This document shows, in pieces, positions 16,345 through 26,278 of a stretch of 64,000 nucleotides of DNA; position 1 is the first letter of the stretch, and every line of letters starts with the position of its first letter. Source of the stretch: Clostridium ragsdalei P11 (GTDB lineage: Bacteria > Bacillota > Clostridia > Clostridiales > Clostridiaceae); the NCBI RefSeq assembly GCF_001675165.1, contig NZ_LROS01000010.1, positions 27,438-91,437 on the forward strand, written 5' to 3'. A model generated the notes under the pieces. The model worked only from the letters and a program-made list of their open reading frames with translations. It ran no database searches and was not told the origin of the DNA. Position numbers and translations under genes: made by a program.

Positions 16345-17846
16345 GTATAAAAAATATAACAGAAAACTATGGGGAAAGAATTCAAAGGCTAGTCTTGTTT
16401 GATCCATTATATAAGCTGCAAAATAAAAACTCAAAGGATAACAGTGGCAATGGAATTGATTATTTTAGTTTAGGTTTGCTTAGCTTATTGTTTTTCTTTG
16501 AAAATATGCTTATGAGAAATAAAAAAACAGGAGTAAGGGAACTTGCTTCCTTTTTATATGAACTTAATCAAGGTAAAATAGATTTAAATTATGAAGGATT
16601 TGAAAAGGCGGCAAGAACAATCATAGAGACTTTTAGACCTCCTACAGGAAAAAGAAACTTTAAAACATTTTATAATTGGGAAACGAGAAAGGACGAAATT
16701 GTTCAATATTCCATATTAAAAGCGGCTAGGGCAGATTTAGAAACAAATACTCAATACTATACTCTTGATGAACAAGGTTTGGAATTGATTTTTGCTACAA
16801 AGGAATATTTTAATGAGTTTCAGTTATCTATAAATCAGTTAGTTTTAAGGAAACAACTGGAGAAAGGTGAATTTGTAGGTGCTTTAAGACAAATTGATGA
16901 AATGAGACTTGATGTAAAAAACCTTCAAGATAGAATAGTAAGAATAAAGCATGAAGTAAATAGAAATATAGTATCTACAGAGACTTATGAAAGATATAAA
17001 AGTATAATTGAAGATATAAATATGAGACTGCATCGTGAGAATGAAGAATTTGATGAACTGCAGTCTTTTGTAAAGGAAACCAGGGACAAGGTAGGCAATG
17101 AGCTCACAAATGACAAAGATAGAAAGGCATATGAGCTTATAATCCAAATAGATAAGGAACTTGGACAGGTTCACTATGATCATAGACTACTTTTTAAGGA
17201 AAGTATAGTTCTTAAGACTTCTGCACTTCAAGCTGCTCAAGAGGCACTTTATTATGTAGGTATAGATTCTTTTAATTTTGATCAGGAAATTACCAGCAGA
17301 TTATTTTCATCACCTCTTCCACTAAATGCATCAAGAGTGCTGATAGAACCTTTTATGTATTTAGGAAAGTATGAAGTTTGGTCACCATTAACAGTATTTG
17401 GCAAGCAAAGAATTGAAAATAGAAACAAACAGGAAAAAACTCAAGATTTTTTATCTGTACCAGAAGATGAAGAGATAAAGTTAGGTATGAAAGTTCAAAG
17501 AGAAAATTTTAAGTTTATAGCAGAAATATTATTAAAAGCTATGGGTGATGAACATGAGATCAGCATTAGCGAGCTCACGAATTATATGAAAGAAAATGGA
17601 TATGAAAGTATATTGGATTATCGGATATTTTATGATTTCTGGATTATACTTCATCAAAAATCGCCGGTAACAATAGACACAGATGAGAAAAATGAAGAGC
17701 TTTTATTTGGAGAGGCCTTCAATTTATTAATTAATAAAGGAAAAGTCTTATATGTATGGGAAATTGAAGGAATACTTAAGGTTACAGAAAGATTTACTAT
17801 AAAAAATATGATTCTAAAATTGGAGGACAAACATGCTTCAATATAA
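16335..17846 (+). CDS. jetA: Wadjet kleisin-like subunit JetA
   Basis: 503 residues from a GTG at 16335, favoured because GGAGG (16322-16326) is 8 nt upstream; an ATG at 16320 also exists but has no such site. The opening NYGERIQRLVLFDPLYKL and the helical, charged middle (190-280, coiled coil) match the DUF5716-type JetA of Wadjet. It is the MukF-like kleisin that bridges the JetC heads and binds JetB. It overlaps jetD by 10 nt and jetB by 14 nt, so translation of the operon is coupled. The DUF5716 type points to Wadjet type II, a subtype call I hold only moderately. Confidence 0.85.
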   Translation: MDISIKNITENYGERIQRLVLFDPLYKLQNKNSKDNSGNGIDYFSLGLLSLLFFFENMLMRNKKTGVRELASFLYELNQGKIDLNYEGFEKAARTIIETFRPPTGKRNFKTFYNWETRKDEIVQYSILKAARADLETNTQYYTLDEQGLELIFATKEYFNEFQLSINQLVLRKQLEKGEFVGALRQIDEMRLDVKNLQDRIVRIKHEVNRNIVSTETYERYKSIIEDINMRLHRENEEFDELQSFVKETRDKVGNELTNDKDRKAYELIIQIDKELGQVHYDHRLLFKESIVLKTSALQAAQEALYYVGIDSFNFDQEITSRLFSSPLPLNASRVLIEPFMYLGKYEVWSPLTVFGKQRIENRNKQEKTQDFLSVPEDEEIKLGMKVQRENFKFIAEILLKAMGDEHEISISELTNYMKENGYESILDYRIFYDFWIILHQKSPVTIDTDEKNEELLFGEAFNLLINKGKVLYVWEIEGILKVTERFTIKNMILKLEDKHASI

Positions 17847-18570
17847 TAATGAACAAGTAATGCAGGCATTCAAGCTGTATTCTATACTTTCAATTAAAGG
17901 TTATGGAGAGAAAGAAGAACTGCGTTTATACATATCTGATGAGATGATAAGAGGACTTATTGATCAATTTGCGTATCATGTAGATTGCACTATTTTTGCA
18001 TCAGGAGATTATATATATATGATACCAGTTTCAAGAAATTCAATATTCCACGTATCAAATGATACTCTTAAAAAAGAGTACCTTCCAGCAAAAGCTGTAA
18101 ATCTGGATTTATATTTAATGTATACAGCTATAATTGTACTATTTGGAGAATTCTACGATAGCTATCAAACCACAGAGCCAACCCGTGATTTTATTAATAT
18201 AAGCGAGTGGCTATCCAGCATAAATGAGAGAATTGAGGCTTTAAGTGAACATGATGCTGAAAAACTAAAAGAATTAGACAGTCAGTTTGATTATAATTGG
18301 TCAGCTATTATAGAAAAATGGATGGATATGGACGAAATTAAGGAAAGAGTAAAAAATCAGGATGCCAGGACTATAAGTAGAAAGAGTTTCCTAAATACTG
18401 TAAAGCAATTTTTGGAGGCACAGGAGCTTGTAAGAGATATTGGAAGCGAGGAGCTGGAGCTTACAGAAAAGGCTAAGAACATAATTCAAAGATATTATAT
18501 GGAATATGATTACAATAGAGGAATATTAGACTTTATGTATAATCTTGATCACAGAAAAGGAGAAAGCTAA
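17833..18570 (+). CDS. jetB: Wadjet KITE-like subunit JetB
   Basis: 245 residues. Position, size and content (winged-helix-like alpha/beta protein, no catalytic motifs) match the MukE-like JetB subunit (DUF6063-type) that binds the kleisin JetA. The start has GGAGG 8 nt upstream inside the end of jetA. Its TAA overlaps the jetC ATG as TAATG. On its own the sequence would be hard to name; the assignment leans on the gene order. Confidence 0.85.
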   Translation: MLQYNNEQVMQAFKLYSILSIKGYGEKEELRLYISDEMIRGLIDQFAYHVDCTIFASGDYIYMIPVSRNSIFHVSNDTLKKEYLPAKAVNLDLYLMYTAIIVLFGEFYDSYQTTEPTRDFINISEWLSSINERIEALSEHDAEKLKELDSQFDYNWSAIIEKWMDMDEIKERVKNQDARTISRKSFLNTVKQFLEAQELVRDIGSEELELTEKAKNIIQRYYMEYDYNRGILDFMYNLDHRKGES

Positions 18571-21500
18571 TGCCAGCAATTTCTAAAATACGTTTTACAA
18601 ATGTGATTTATGAAAATGGAGAAAAAAGATATAATGATGATATTTTTCAGTTTGATGGACATAATGGAATAATTTTGATTGAAAATGGCGGAGGAAAAAC
18701 AGTTTTTGTACAAACAGCTATTCAAGCCATATTGCCTCATAGTGATTTAGCAGAGCGTAAAATTAAAAATACTCTTATGCTAGAAAACAGTTCAGCTCAT
18801 ATAGCAATAGAGTGGATATTAAGTGAAAGGCCTAGAAGATATGCTTTAACTTCTGTAACCCTGTTCATGAATAAAGGAGCTGTAGATTCTCTTAAATATG
18901 TTTATGAATATGAAGAAGATGATGATAATTCTATAGAAAAGCTCCCTTTTGTAAGGAAAAGCATTAATGGTAAAAAGAGACCTGCTACAAAGGAAGAAGC
19001 AGGTGAGTATTATTCTAATATGAGTCAGAATAGAATTAGTGCAAATATCTTCAGTACAATTAAAGATTACCAGGAATATATAGAGAAAAATTTTAAAATT
19101 ATTCCATCAGAGTGGAGAAAAATTGCTTTGATAAATGCTGTAGAAGGAGGTGTGGAAGCATTTTTTGATGCATGTAAAACCACGGGACAGCTGGTAGATA
19201 ATCTCTTAATTCCTACAGTAGAAGAAGCACTGGCCGGGAATGGAACTAAAGAATTTGCGGAGACCTTTGAAAAACAGAGAGAACATTTTAAGAAATATAA
19301 ACAGTTAAAAGCCAGAATAGATGAAAGCAGGCTGGTGGAAGAACAGATAAGTTCTTATGTAAATGTTTATAAATCCTATGATGAGGTGAATCACAGTTTC
19401 ATTAAAATTAAAGAATATATAAAAGCTCTGTATAAATTTGCTAAAAAGGAAGATGAAATTAATAGAGGAAAGCTTGATAAAAACAAAAAAGATCAGCTTT
19501 TGGCTGCGAAAGAAGAGGAATACTGGAATCAAAAGGAAGCTTCATATAAGTTACAGTTATTAAAAGATAAAATGCTTAAAGTGGAGAAGTGTTTTATAGA
19601 GATTTCTGATAAATATAGTAAGGTTTTAAATGATAAGGAAGAAAAAGAAAAAAGACTTGAAAATTTGAGAATAGCAAAATATAAACAGAGTATAAAAATA
19701 CAAAGAGAGAAAATTGAGTTTTTAAAAGAACAGATTGATGATCTGGACAAGGACGAGGATATTGCAGACATTACTGATAAATTGCAACTAAATAGCAGTG
19801 AACTTAGGGGATATTATAAGGAACAGGAACAAAAGCTTGATAATGAAATATCAGTAATTGAAGGTCAGCTTAAAAATATTGAAAAAGAGATTAAAGATCT
19901 TGAAAAAGAATTTAGTAGAAGTAAAGACAAAGAAAGTGAGTTATCTGCAGCAGGAGCTAAACTAGATGGTTCCATCAATCAGCTTATAAAAGACATGGAT
20001 AACCTTGAAAGGGAAATGTTAGACAATCAGAGTAAGGAACGGGTAGAAGAAGAATTTAATAAGTGGCAGAGAAGAATATCAGATTTAGAAAATGATGTAT
20101 TTGAATATAATAAGCAAGTAAGGATGATGGAGGAAGAAAAGCAGGATTTATTACAAAGTATACCAGTAAAAAGAGAAGAATTAAATGTCCTGAAGAAAGA
20201 AGAGACGGAATTGTCAGAACGATTTAAAAATCTCAATGAAATTCATGACAATCTGCTTTGTAGAGTTAAGGAATTTAGAAACAGTTGGTTTAATTTTGAT
20301 TCCCTGTATAGAAAGCAGAATACCATATTGGAGCAGGTGGAAAACAAGCTGGAAAGGCTTAGAGAAGAGAAGGAAAATTTGATTTTTGATGAAAGATTAG
20401 CTCACAGATGGCTGGATAATTATAGTGAGAGTGAATTATATACAGCAGATCCTTCTATAGAAAGATATATAAAAAATTGGAGAAATGGTTTTAATTATAT
20501 AGAAAGTGGAACGGAATATATCCAAAGGGTAGTAAAAACTACTAGTGAATCGGAAGAGGAGCTTAATAAGAACTATCCTTATTGGACAATATCTATAATT
20601 ACATCAGAAACAGAAGTGGAAAAACTTATAGATAAAATATCGAATCAGCATGATGAGCTTTCCCATCCAGTTATTGTGATGAATGAAAAAGAAGCAAGGG
20701 ATAAAGTGCAGCAAAATACTGTTTTATCTGAGAAAAATATCGTTTTCCCTTCAATGTGGAATAAGAATATTGTTCAGAAAAATTTTGAAAGCTGGAAAAA
20801 TGATATTTCAATTAAAGCTTCTGAAGCTACAGAATTACGCAGGAAAAAAGAAGAAGAGTTAAGAAACTGTATTGAACTTCTTAGGAATGTAAGAGATTTT
20901 TATAGTAAATATCCTTATGAAGATTATATTGAAATGCAGAAGAAACAGAGAACACTTAAAGATAACGTAGTCTTAGTCACTGAGGATGTTGATAAAAAGG
21001 AAGTAAGAATAGTAGATATAGATGAAGAAGGGAAGAGAATCAACACAGCAATTGCTGAAGCACAGGGAGAACAGCATCTTCTGGAACAAAAAATACTTAA
21101 AGCCAGGGAATATTCAAGAAAGAAAAATGAAAAGGAAAAAGCTGAGGAGCAAAAGAGCAGAATAAAAGAAGAACTTGTACTTGCTAAAGGGGAAAATCTT
21201 AAATTAGAGAGAAAAATAAAGTTGAGCCTGGGTGCAAAGGATGATATAAAGGAAAGGCTTAATGAAATTAAAACAGCAAATTCTGTGTTAATGGCAGATG
21301 ACTTATATAAAGAAGTCATTGGTGCGTCTGTAAAGTATACATCTACAAGTAAAGCGGTACTGGTGCAGCAGAGAAAAAGCTTAAAGGATGTTCTAGAAAA
21401 GAAACAAAAGGGCAGGGAAGCTTTAGAGGAAAACGTGAAAAATGCTTTGGAAATAAAGGAAACTTTAGAAAAGGAGATGGATAACTTAAGGAAGCAGACG

Positions 21501-23012
21501 GATTTTCAGCTGGATGAAGAAATGGGATTTCCCATTTATGGTGATGATGAGATTGAAAGGCTTATAGAAGAATTGCAAAGATTAAAGAAGCCTTTGAAAA
21601 ATCTAAAAAAAGACTATGATGAAGCCAAAACGTCATATGATAAGGAAAAAGCTGTTTATGAAATGGAAGAGAATCGTTTTTATAATAAATATGAAAAAAT
21701 AATATCTTTTTCTATAGTTTTAGAACAGGTAGAATTTATATTAAAAGAGGAATTAGAAGATATAGTTAAAAAGAAAAAGTATTTCCTTGAACAGCAAGAA
21801 GTTATAGAAAAAGAAGGAAGAGACATAAATAATAGTATTTCTAAATTGGAAAATTATAATTTCAAATATTCTTATTTGCCAGAAGAGATAGAAGAAGCTG
21901 TATTAACGGAGAATATAAAAAATGAGTTTCCGTATAAGAGAACAGGGATTGTAGATGAAATAATTAAAAATATAGAAGAAACTGAAAAGCTCTTAAAGGA
22001 TAGAAAGTTAGATACAGAAGATAAAAAGAGAGAGTTTATAAATTTTTGTGAAGGTGAAATTGTAGATGTAAAGCTAAAAGATATGGCGGTTACAGGAGTT
22101 CAGTATAAAAAATCCTATGAGGATATTACTGATTGGCGAAACAAGATGAATGAGAGAATTATGCGTACTATAGAAATTGCAGAAAATGATATTCGTGAAC
22201 ATGATAAAGAAGTTCAGCAATTTATAAATCATCTACATTCTTATTTGGTAACTATGGTGCAGGAACTTAAACAAATTCCTAAAAAGACAAGAATAAAAAT
22301 TGATGAGGATTGGAAGGAAGTATTTCTATTTACTGTACCTGAATGGAATGAAAAAGAGGGAAAGGAAGAACTGGCAAAGCACATTGACTGGATGTTAAAG
22401 CAGTTGGAAGAGGATCAGTTTAAAGATGAAAATGGTGTTGAACTGGAGAGTCAAGTTAGGAAATCCATAGAAAAATGGCTGCAATCAAAGCAGTTGTTAC
22501 AAATTGTGATGAAGCAAAACACCATTAAAGTAAAATGTCGTAAAGTAACCAATGATCAAAAGGTTAAAAGTATGCCTTTTTCATGGGAGGTATCAAATTC
22601 CTGGTCTGGTGGAGAAAAATGGAGTAAAAATATGACTTTATTCCTTGGAATACTAAATTATCTGGCTGAAAAGAGAACACAAATTGTATCAAACCATAAG
22701 CATTATAGAACTGTTATAGTGGACAACCCTTTTGGAAAGGCTTCCAGTGACCATGTGTTAAGTCCAGTGTTTTTTATTGCAGAGCAGTTAGGTTTTCAGA
22801 TAATAGCTTTGACAGCTCATGCAGAAGGAAAATTTGTAAGGGAATACTTTCCTATAGTATACAGCTGCAGACTTAGAACTGCAGACAACTGCAGCAGCCA
22901 GATTATGACTAAAGAAAGAGAAATAAAAAAAGCCTTCCTTGTTGACGGTGATCCTCAGACCTTATTCAGGATGGGGCAGTTAGAACAGGTGGCATTTACG
23001 GATATACATTGA
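18570..23012 (+). CDS. jetC: Wadjet SMC-like ATPase JetC
   Basis: 1480 residues. The N-terminal head has Walker A ENGGGKT (about 38-44). Two very long, charged coiled-coil stretches (about 240-560 and 730-1240) surround a hinge region near 570-720. The C-terminal head has the signature SGGEKWSKNM (about 1345) and Walker B VIVDNPFGKASSDHV (about 1380). It is a MukB-like SMC protein that hydrolyses ATP and extrudes DNA loops so that JetD can cut small circular DNA. The gene is complete, with no frameshift, so the system looks functional. A strong bidirectional terminator follows. Confidence 0.93.
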   Translation: MPAISKIRFTNVIYENGEKRYNDDIFQFDGHNGIILIENGGGKTVFVQTAIQAILPHSDLAERKIKNTLMLENSSAHIAIEWILSERPRRYALTSVTLFMNKGAVDSLKYVYEYEEDDDNSIEKLPFVRKSINGKKRPATKEEAGEYYSNMSQNRISANIFSTIKDYQEYIEKNFKIIPSEWRKIALINAVEGGVEAFFDACKTTGQLVDNLLIPTVEEALAGNGTKEFAETFEKQREHFKKYKQLKARIDESRLVEEQISSYVNVYKSYDEVNHSFIKIKEYIKALYKFAKKEDEINRGKLDKNKKDQLLAAKEEEYWNQKEASYKLQLLKDKMLKVEKCFIEISDKYSKVLNDKEEKEKRLENLRIAKYKQSIKIQREKIEFLKEQIDDLDKDEDIADITDKLQLNSSELRGYYKEQEQKLDNEISVIEGQLKNIEKEIKDLEKEFSRSKDKESELSAAGAKLDGSINQLIKDMDNLEREMLDNQSKERVEEEFNKWQRRISDLENDVFEYNKQVRMMEEEKQDLLQSIPVKREELNVLKKEETELSERFKNLNEIHDNLLCRVKEFRNSWFNFDSLYRKQNTILEQVENKLERLREEKENLIFDERLAHRWLDNYSESELYTADPSIERYIKNWRNGFNYIESGTEYIQRVVKTTSESEEELNKNYPYWTISIITSETEVEKLIDKISNQHDELSHPVIVMNEKEARDKVQQNTVLSEKNIVFPSMWNKNIVQKNFESWKNDISIKASEATELRRKKEEELRNCIELLRNVRDFYSKYPYEDYIEMQKKQRTLKDNVVLVTEDVDKKEVRIVDIDEEGKRINTAIAEAQGEQHLLEQKILKAREYSRKKNEKEKAEEQKSRIKEELVLAKGENLKLERKIKLSLGAKDDIKERLNEIKTANSVLMADDLYKEVIGASVKYTSTSKAVLVQQRKSLKDVLEKKQKGREALEENVKNALEIKETLEKEMDNLRKQTDFQLDEEMGFPIYGDDEIERLIEELQRLKKPLKNLKKDYDEAKTSYDKEKAVYEMEENRFYNKYEKIISFSIVLEQVEFILKEELEDIVKKKKYFLEQQEVIEKEGRDINNSISKLENYNFKYSYLPEEIEEAVLTENIKNEFPYKRTGIVDEIIKNIEETEKLLKDRKLDTEDKKREFINFCEGEIVDVKLKDMAVTGVQYKKSYEDITDWRNKMNERIMRTIEIAENDIREHDKEVQQFINHLHSYLVTMVQELKQIPKKTRIKIDEDWKEVFLFTVPEWNEKEGKEELAKHIDWMLKQLEEDQFKDENGVELESQVRKSIEKWLQSKQLLQIVMKQNTIKVKCRKVTNDQKVKSMPFSWEVSNSWSGGEKWSKNMTLFLGILNYLAEKRTQIVSNHKHYRTVIVDNPFGKASSDHVLSPVFFIAEQLGFQIIALTAHAEGKFVREYFPIVYSCRLRTADNCSSQIMTKEREIKKAFLVDGDPQTLFRMGQLEQVAFTDIH

Positions 23013-23041
23013 TTGGAAATATAAAATATATTAACTAGCAA

Positions 23042-23089
23042 AACTTCTTATAGGTAGAATAAGAGATTTGCCTATAAGAAGTTATTTTT
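23042..23089 (+). terminator. Bidirectional terminator between Wadjet and the ABC operon
   Basis: AACTTCTTATAGG and CCTATAAGAAGTT form a perfect 13-bp stem around a 16-nt loop, followed by ATTTTTG. It separates two convergent operons. Confidence 0.8.
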
Positions 23090-23107
23090 GATATTAAGAG
23101 GCTTTGC

Positions 23108-25351
23108 TTATTCTATTCGGGATTTTAGAGCTTCGGACATAGAAATTTTATTTATTTTTTTCCTGCTTAATAGCTTTGAAAGCTCATAGGTCAAGTATAT
23201 AATAATGAAACCAACTATAACATAAATGTAATTTATAGTTACTGGAAAGGATACATTCATATCTTTGGTTATTGACTTAAATAGAGCACGCATGGAGGCA
23301 AGAAGTAGTGGTACTCCAAGAATATAGCCAAGTATAACTATAAAAGAGGAGCTGTTTAAAATTAGAGAATAAATCTCCTTATTTCTGTAGCCTAGAACCT
23401 TCATAAGAGATATATTTTCTTTGTTTTCTTCTATTGTAAGAGCAGTAACAACATATATTACTATAAGTCCAATTATAAAGGACATAAAAGCAATACCACC
23501 TACAACAGCCTGAAGTGGCTTTGTCATTGTGTTAAAGGCATTTCTCATATCATCAACTGTTACAAAAGCCAGCAGTTTGTTTTCTGGAATGGACAATCTT
23601 TCTGTACTCCAAAGCCCAGTATAACTGCCAGGAGGAAGCTTAAGCATGGCATTAAGCTTATTAAGAGGCATATAAATATAGCTGCCAACATAGGTTTCAG
23701 CAATATCATCAACAGCTATACTGTATTCTTTTGAATCAAGTCTATTAACAGCCTTAATGGTATCCTTTGGATTTATATTAAGCTTATCAGCTAGAGGTCT
23801 TGTTATAATAATTTTATCTGATTTAAGCACATTTCCTGCTTTGTTTTTAAAGGAAATATATTTAGAATCAGGACTTACCCCATACACTGTAAAAGTTAAA
23901 TCGGAATCTGATTTAAGTGCAAAGGGTATCTCAGAGAAAGCTTCACCTTTTTCTGGTTTGCCATTTTGGACAGAATTAAACACATACTGATAGTTGTATT
24001 TAAAGGCTTCACTAAAAGAATCCTTCATAAGATAATCCAAAGAACTTTTTGCTGAAAAACCCATTAAAAGCAGCATAGTTGCCATAATAACTCCAAGCAT
24101 AAGAAATACACTTCTAGGTATGCTTCTAAGTAATTCTCTTATTTGAAACTTAGTATTAAAATTTAATTTATCAAGTTTCATATTTTTTTCTATAAAGCCA
24201 ACCTTATTATTTTCTCTTCCACCTCTCATAAGTTCAACAGGTGAAGCTTTAAGTGATTTATTTACAACAAAGTAGCTGCAGACAATCAAAAAGACTATAG
24301 GAAGCAGAATGCTCATTATCAAATAATTTATATTAAAGCTTAAAGAACTTACAGGTATATTAAAGTAGGACACATAATAGGAAATCATAGGTTTTAAGGT
24401 TATTATCCCAAGCATGGTTCCAAGAATACCGCCTAATAATGAAACAGCTAAGGGATACATTAGATAATGTTTCATAATTTCTCTTTTTCTATAACCTAGT
24501 GCATAAAGAGTTCCTATAACAGCAGCTTCTCTTTTTAATATTCTCAGCATTACTATACCAGTTAGAATACAAGTAAGGATTAGGATACTCATGGGCATAG
24601 AGGAGCTCATCTTATCAATTCCAGAAAGCTTTGCAGTCATATAAGTCACTCTTGGATTATCAGTTACATTCATCCAGCTTAAAATAATAATATTTTTGCT
24701 TCCTAAATAACCCTTGAGTTCAGATATTTTTTCACCTAAATTGCTTCTATCGCCATTAAATCTCACAGCATAAAAGCTATTTCCTCTGTTTATATTATTA
24801 AAATCATATTTATCAATTACTGCAACACCAAAGCTATTTGGATCATTTATAATATCTGATTCTGATTTTAGTGGATATATATAATTTGGCATAGACATAA
24901 AACCGGAAATGGTAAAATTCTGATTATATAGTTTTATACTGTCACCAATATTTAATTTATTAGCTTTTGCATAAGAAGGGTCAATAAGGATACCGCCATT
25001 GCTTAAATTTTTACCTTCAATTATTGCAGGTATGTTAACCTTTGTATTTTCCCTAAAGATTCTTAAAGTTTTATTTTCTGATATAGAATAATCAAAGGAT
25101 TTTGTTTCCTCCAAACTCATATTAAATTTTGATTCTAAGGACTCTGGATTATTTAATTTTTTACTTGTCATAAAGGTTGCATCTTCTTGCTTATAGTCTT
25201 TTTCAAAAGAAGATAATAATTTTGATAAATTTATAGAAACCAAATTAAACATCGTAAAAAGAAGACAACTAAAAATAATAAGCAGCAAGGAACCAAGGTA
25301 TTGAGATTTACTTTCTAGCATGGTTCTTTTAATTTTTTTATTTATAATCAT
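23108..25351 (-). CDS. ABC transporter permease with two FtsX-type units
   Basis: 747 residues. Helix 1 is near residues 20-40, followed by a ~200-residue extracytoplasmic domain, then a three-helix FtsX unit (about 255-370). A second set follows: a helix near 410-430, a ~190-residue outer domain, and three C-terminal helices (about 625-725). This is the eight-helix MacB-related plan (LolCE/PilT-type exporters acting on lipids or lipoproteins, peptides or adhesion proteins). A GTG at 25357 is in frame, but the ATG at 25351 overlaps the ATPase stop as TAATG, the usual coupling. The substrate is unknown. Confidence 0.88.
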   Translation of the reverse strand: MIINKKIKRTMLESKSQYLGSLLLIIFSCLLFTMFNLVSINLSKLLSSFEKDYKQEDATFMTSKKLNNPESLESKFNMSLEETKSFDYSISENKTLRIFRENTKVNIPAIIEGKNLSNGGILIDPSYAKANKLNIGDSIKLYNQNFTISGFMSMPNYIYPLKSESDIINDPNSFGVAVIDKYDFNNINRGNSFYAVRFNGDRSNLGEKISELKGYLGSKNIIILSWMNVTDNPRVTYMTAKLSGIDKMSSSMPMSILILTCILTGIVMLRILKREAAVIGTLYALGYRKREIMKHYLMYPLAVSLLGGILGTMLGIITLKPMISYYVSYFNIPVSSLSFNINYLIMSILLPIVFLIVCSYFVVNKSLKASPVELMRGGRENNKVGFIEKNMKLDKLNFNTKFQIRELLRSIPRSVFLMLGVIMATMLLLMGFSAKSSLDYLMKDSFSEAFKYNYQYVFNSVQNGKPEKGEAFSEIPFALKSDSDLTFTVYGVSPDSKYISFKNKAGNVLKSDKIIITRPLADKLNINPKDTIKAVNRLDSKEYSIAVDDIAETYVGSYIYMPLNKLNAMLKLPPGSYTGLWSTERLSIPENKLLAFVTVDDMRNAFNTMTKPLQAVVGGIAFMSFIIGLIVIYVVTALTIEENKENISLMKVLGYRNKEIYSLILNSSSFIVILGYILGVPLLLASMRALFKSITKDMNVSFPVTINYIYVIVGFIIIYLTYELSKLLSRKKINKISMSEALKSRIE

Positions 25352-26049
25352 TACCACTCAATCCTTTCTGCAGGAATAATTTCTTTATTGACTTCACTAT
25401 CTACAATTTCTCCACTTCTTAACCTATAGACCCTATTTGCCATAGAACTAATTGCATTATTATGTGTTATCATAAGTATAGTTGAACCAAAGTCCTTGTT
25501 AATTCTCTGAAGAAGTTTTAATATCTCCCTGGAGGTTGAAAAATCAAGTGCACCAGTTGGTTCATCGCATAGTAAAAGCTTTGGATTTTTAACTATTGCT
25601 CTTGCAATGGAGACTCTTTGCTGCTCACCACCGCTTAATTCCCTTGGAAATCTATATTTTTTATCAAGCATACCTACAGCTTTTAAAACCTCATCAGTAT
25701 TAAGAGGAGAACTACTTATGTTTGAAACAACCTCAATATTTTCCCCAGCAGTTAAGTTAGGTATTAAGTTGTAAAATTGAAATATAAAACCTATATTTTT
25801 TCTTCTATAGTCCGTAAGTTCAGTATCATTTAGTTTAGTAATTTCAAGGTTATCTACTAAAACAGTACCAAAGTCGCATTTATCAATTCCACCTATAATA
25901 TTAAGGAGAGTTGACTTGCCGGAACCAGAAGGACCAAGTATAACTCCAACTTCACCTTTGTCTAAATTCATTCCTATACCATTTAAAACAGTGGTAGTTA
26001 TATCAGTTGTTTTATAGCTTTTCTTTAAATTTTTTACTATTAAGAACAT
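25351..26049 (-). CDS. ABC transporter ATPase, MacB/LolD type
   Basis: 232 residues. Walker [10 protein letters not shown] (about 38-46), Q-loop FIFQFYN, signature [14 protein letters not shown] and Walker [14 protein letters not shown] are intact. It is the partner of the FtsX-type permease directly downstream (1-nt overlap). No membrane-fusion protein or regulator is adjacent, unlike Gram-negative MacAB, so this is a two-gene export or mechanotransmission system. It is divergent from the DUF1703 gene. Confidence 0.92.
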   Translation of the reverse strand: MFLIVKNLKKSYKTTDITTTVLNGIGMNLDKGEVGVILGPSGSGKSTLLNIIGGIDKCDFGTVLVDNLEITKLNDTELTDYRRKNIGFIFQFYNLIPNLTAGENIEVVSNISSSPLNTDEVLKAVGMLDKKYRFPRELSGGEQQRVSIARAIVKNPKLLLCDEPTGALDFSTSREILKLLQRINKDFGSTILMITHNNAISSMANRVYRLRSGEIVDSEVNKEIIPAERIEW

Positions 26050-26137
26050 CTACTTTATTCCTTTCACTATTTTTATTGTTATTAGTTTGGGCATAGGAGG
26101 GAGTTTTATTCTACATTTATTAATCATGCAGTAATGT

Positions 26138-26194
26138 GTAACTTAGATTATTATGTGCTCTATTTATAGTTCTTTTTATGTGAATATTTGTTTA
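26138..26194 (+). repeat. Dispersed hairpin repeat, copy 2, with the hairpin deleted
   Basis: Same left end (GTAACTTAGATTATTATGTG) and right end (TATAGTTCTTTTTATGTG) as copies 1 and 3, but about 38 bases between them, including the left hairpin arm and loop, are gone. It lies upstream of the DUF1703 gene promoter. Confidence 0.75.
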
Positions 26195-26278
26195 AACAGG
26201 CAGAGTTGTAGGATATAATAAAGTAAGAAATTGTTTTTTATGTTTTAAAACATCTTTGTAAAGAAGGAAGGTGCATTA

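Noticed and set aside
19305..21319. Several reverse ORFs of 69-131 codons inside jetC
   Set aside because: Ser/Phe/Leu-rich shadows of Glu/Lys-rich coiled-coil codons; jetC is intact across all of them.
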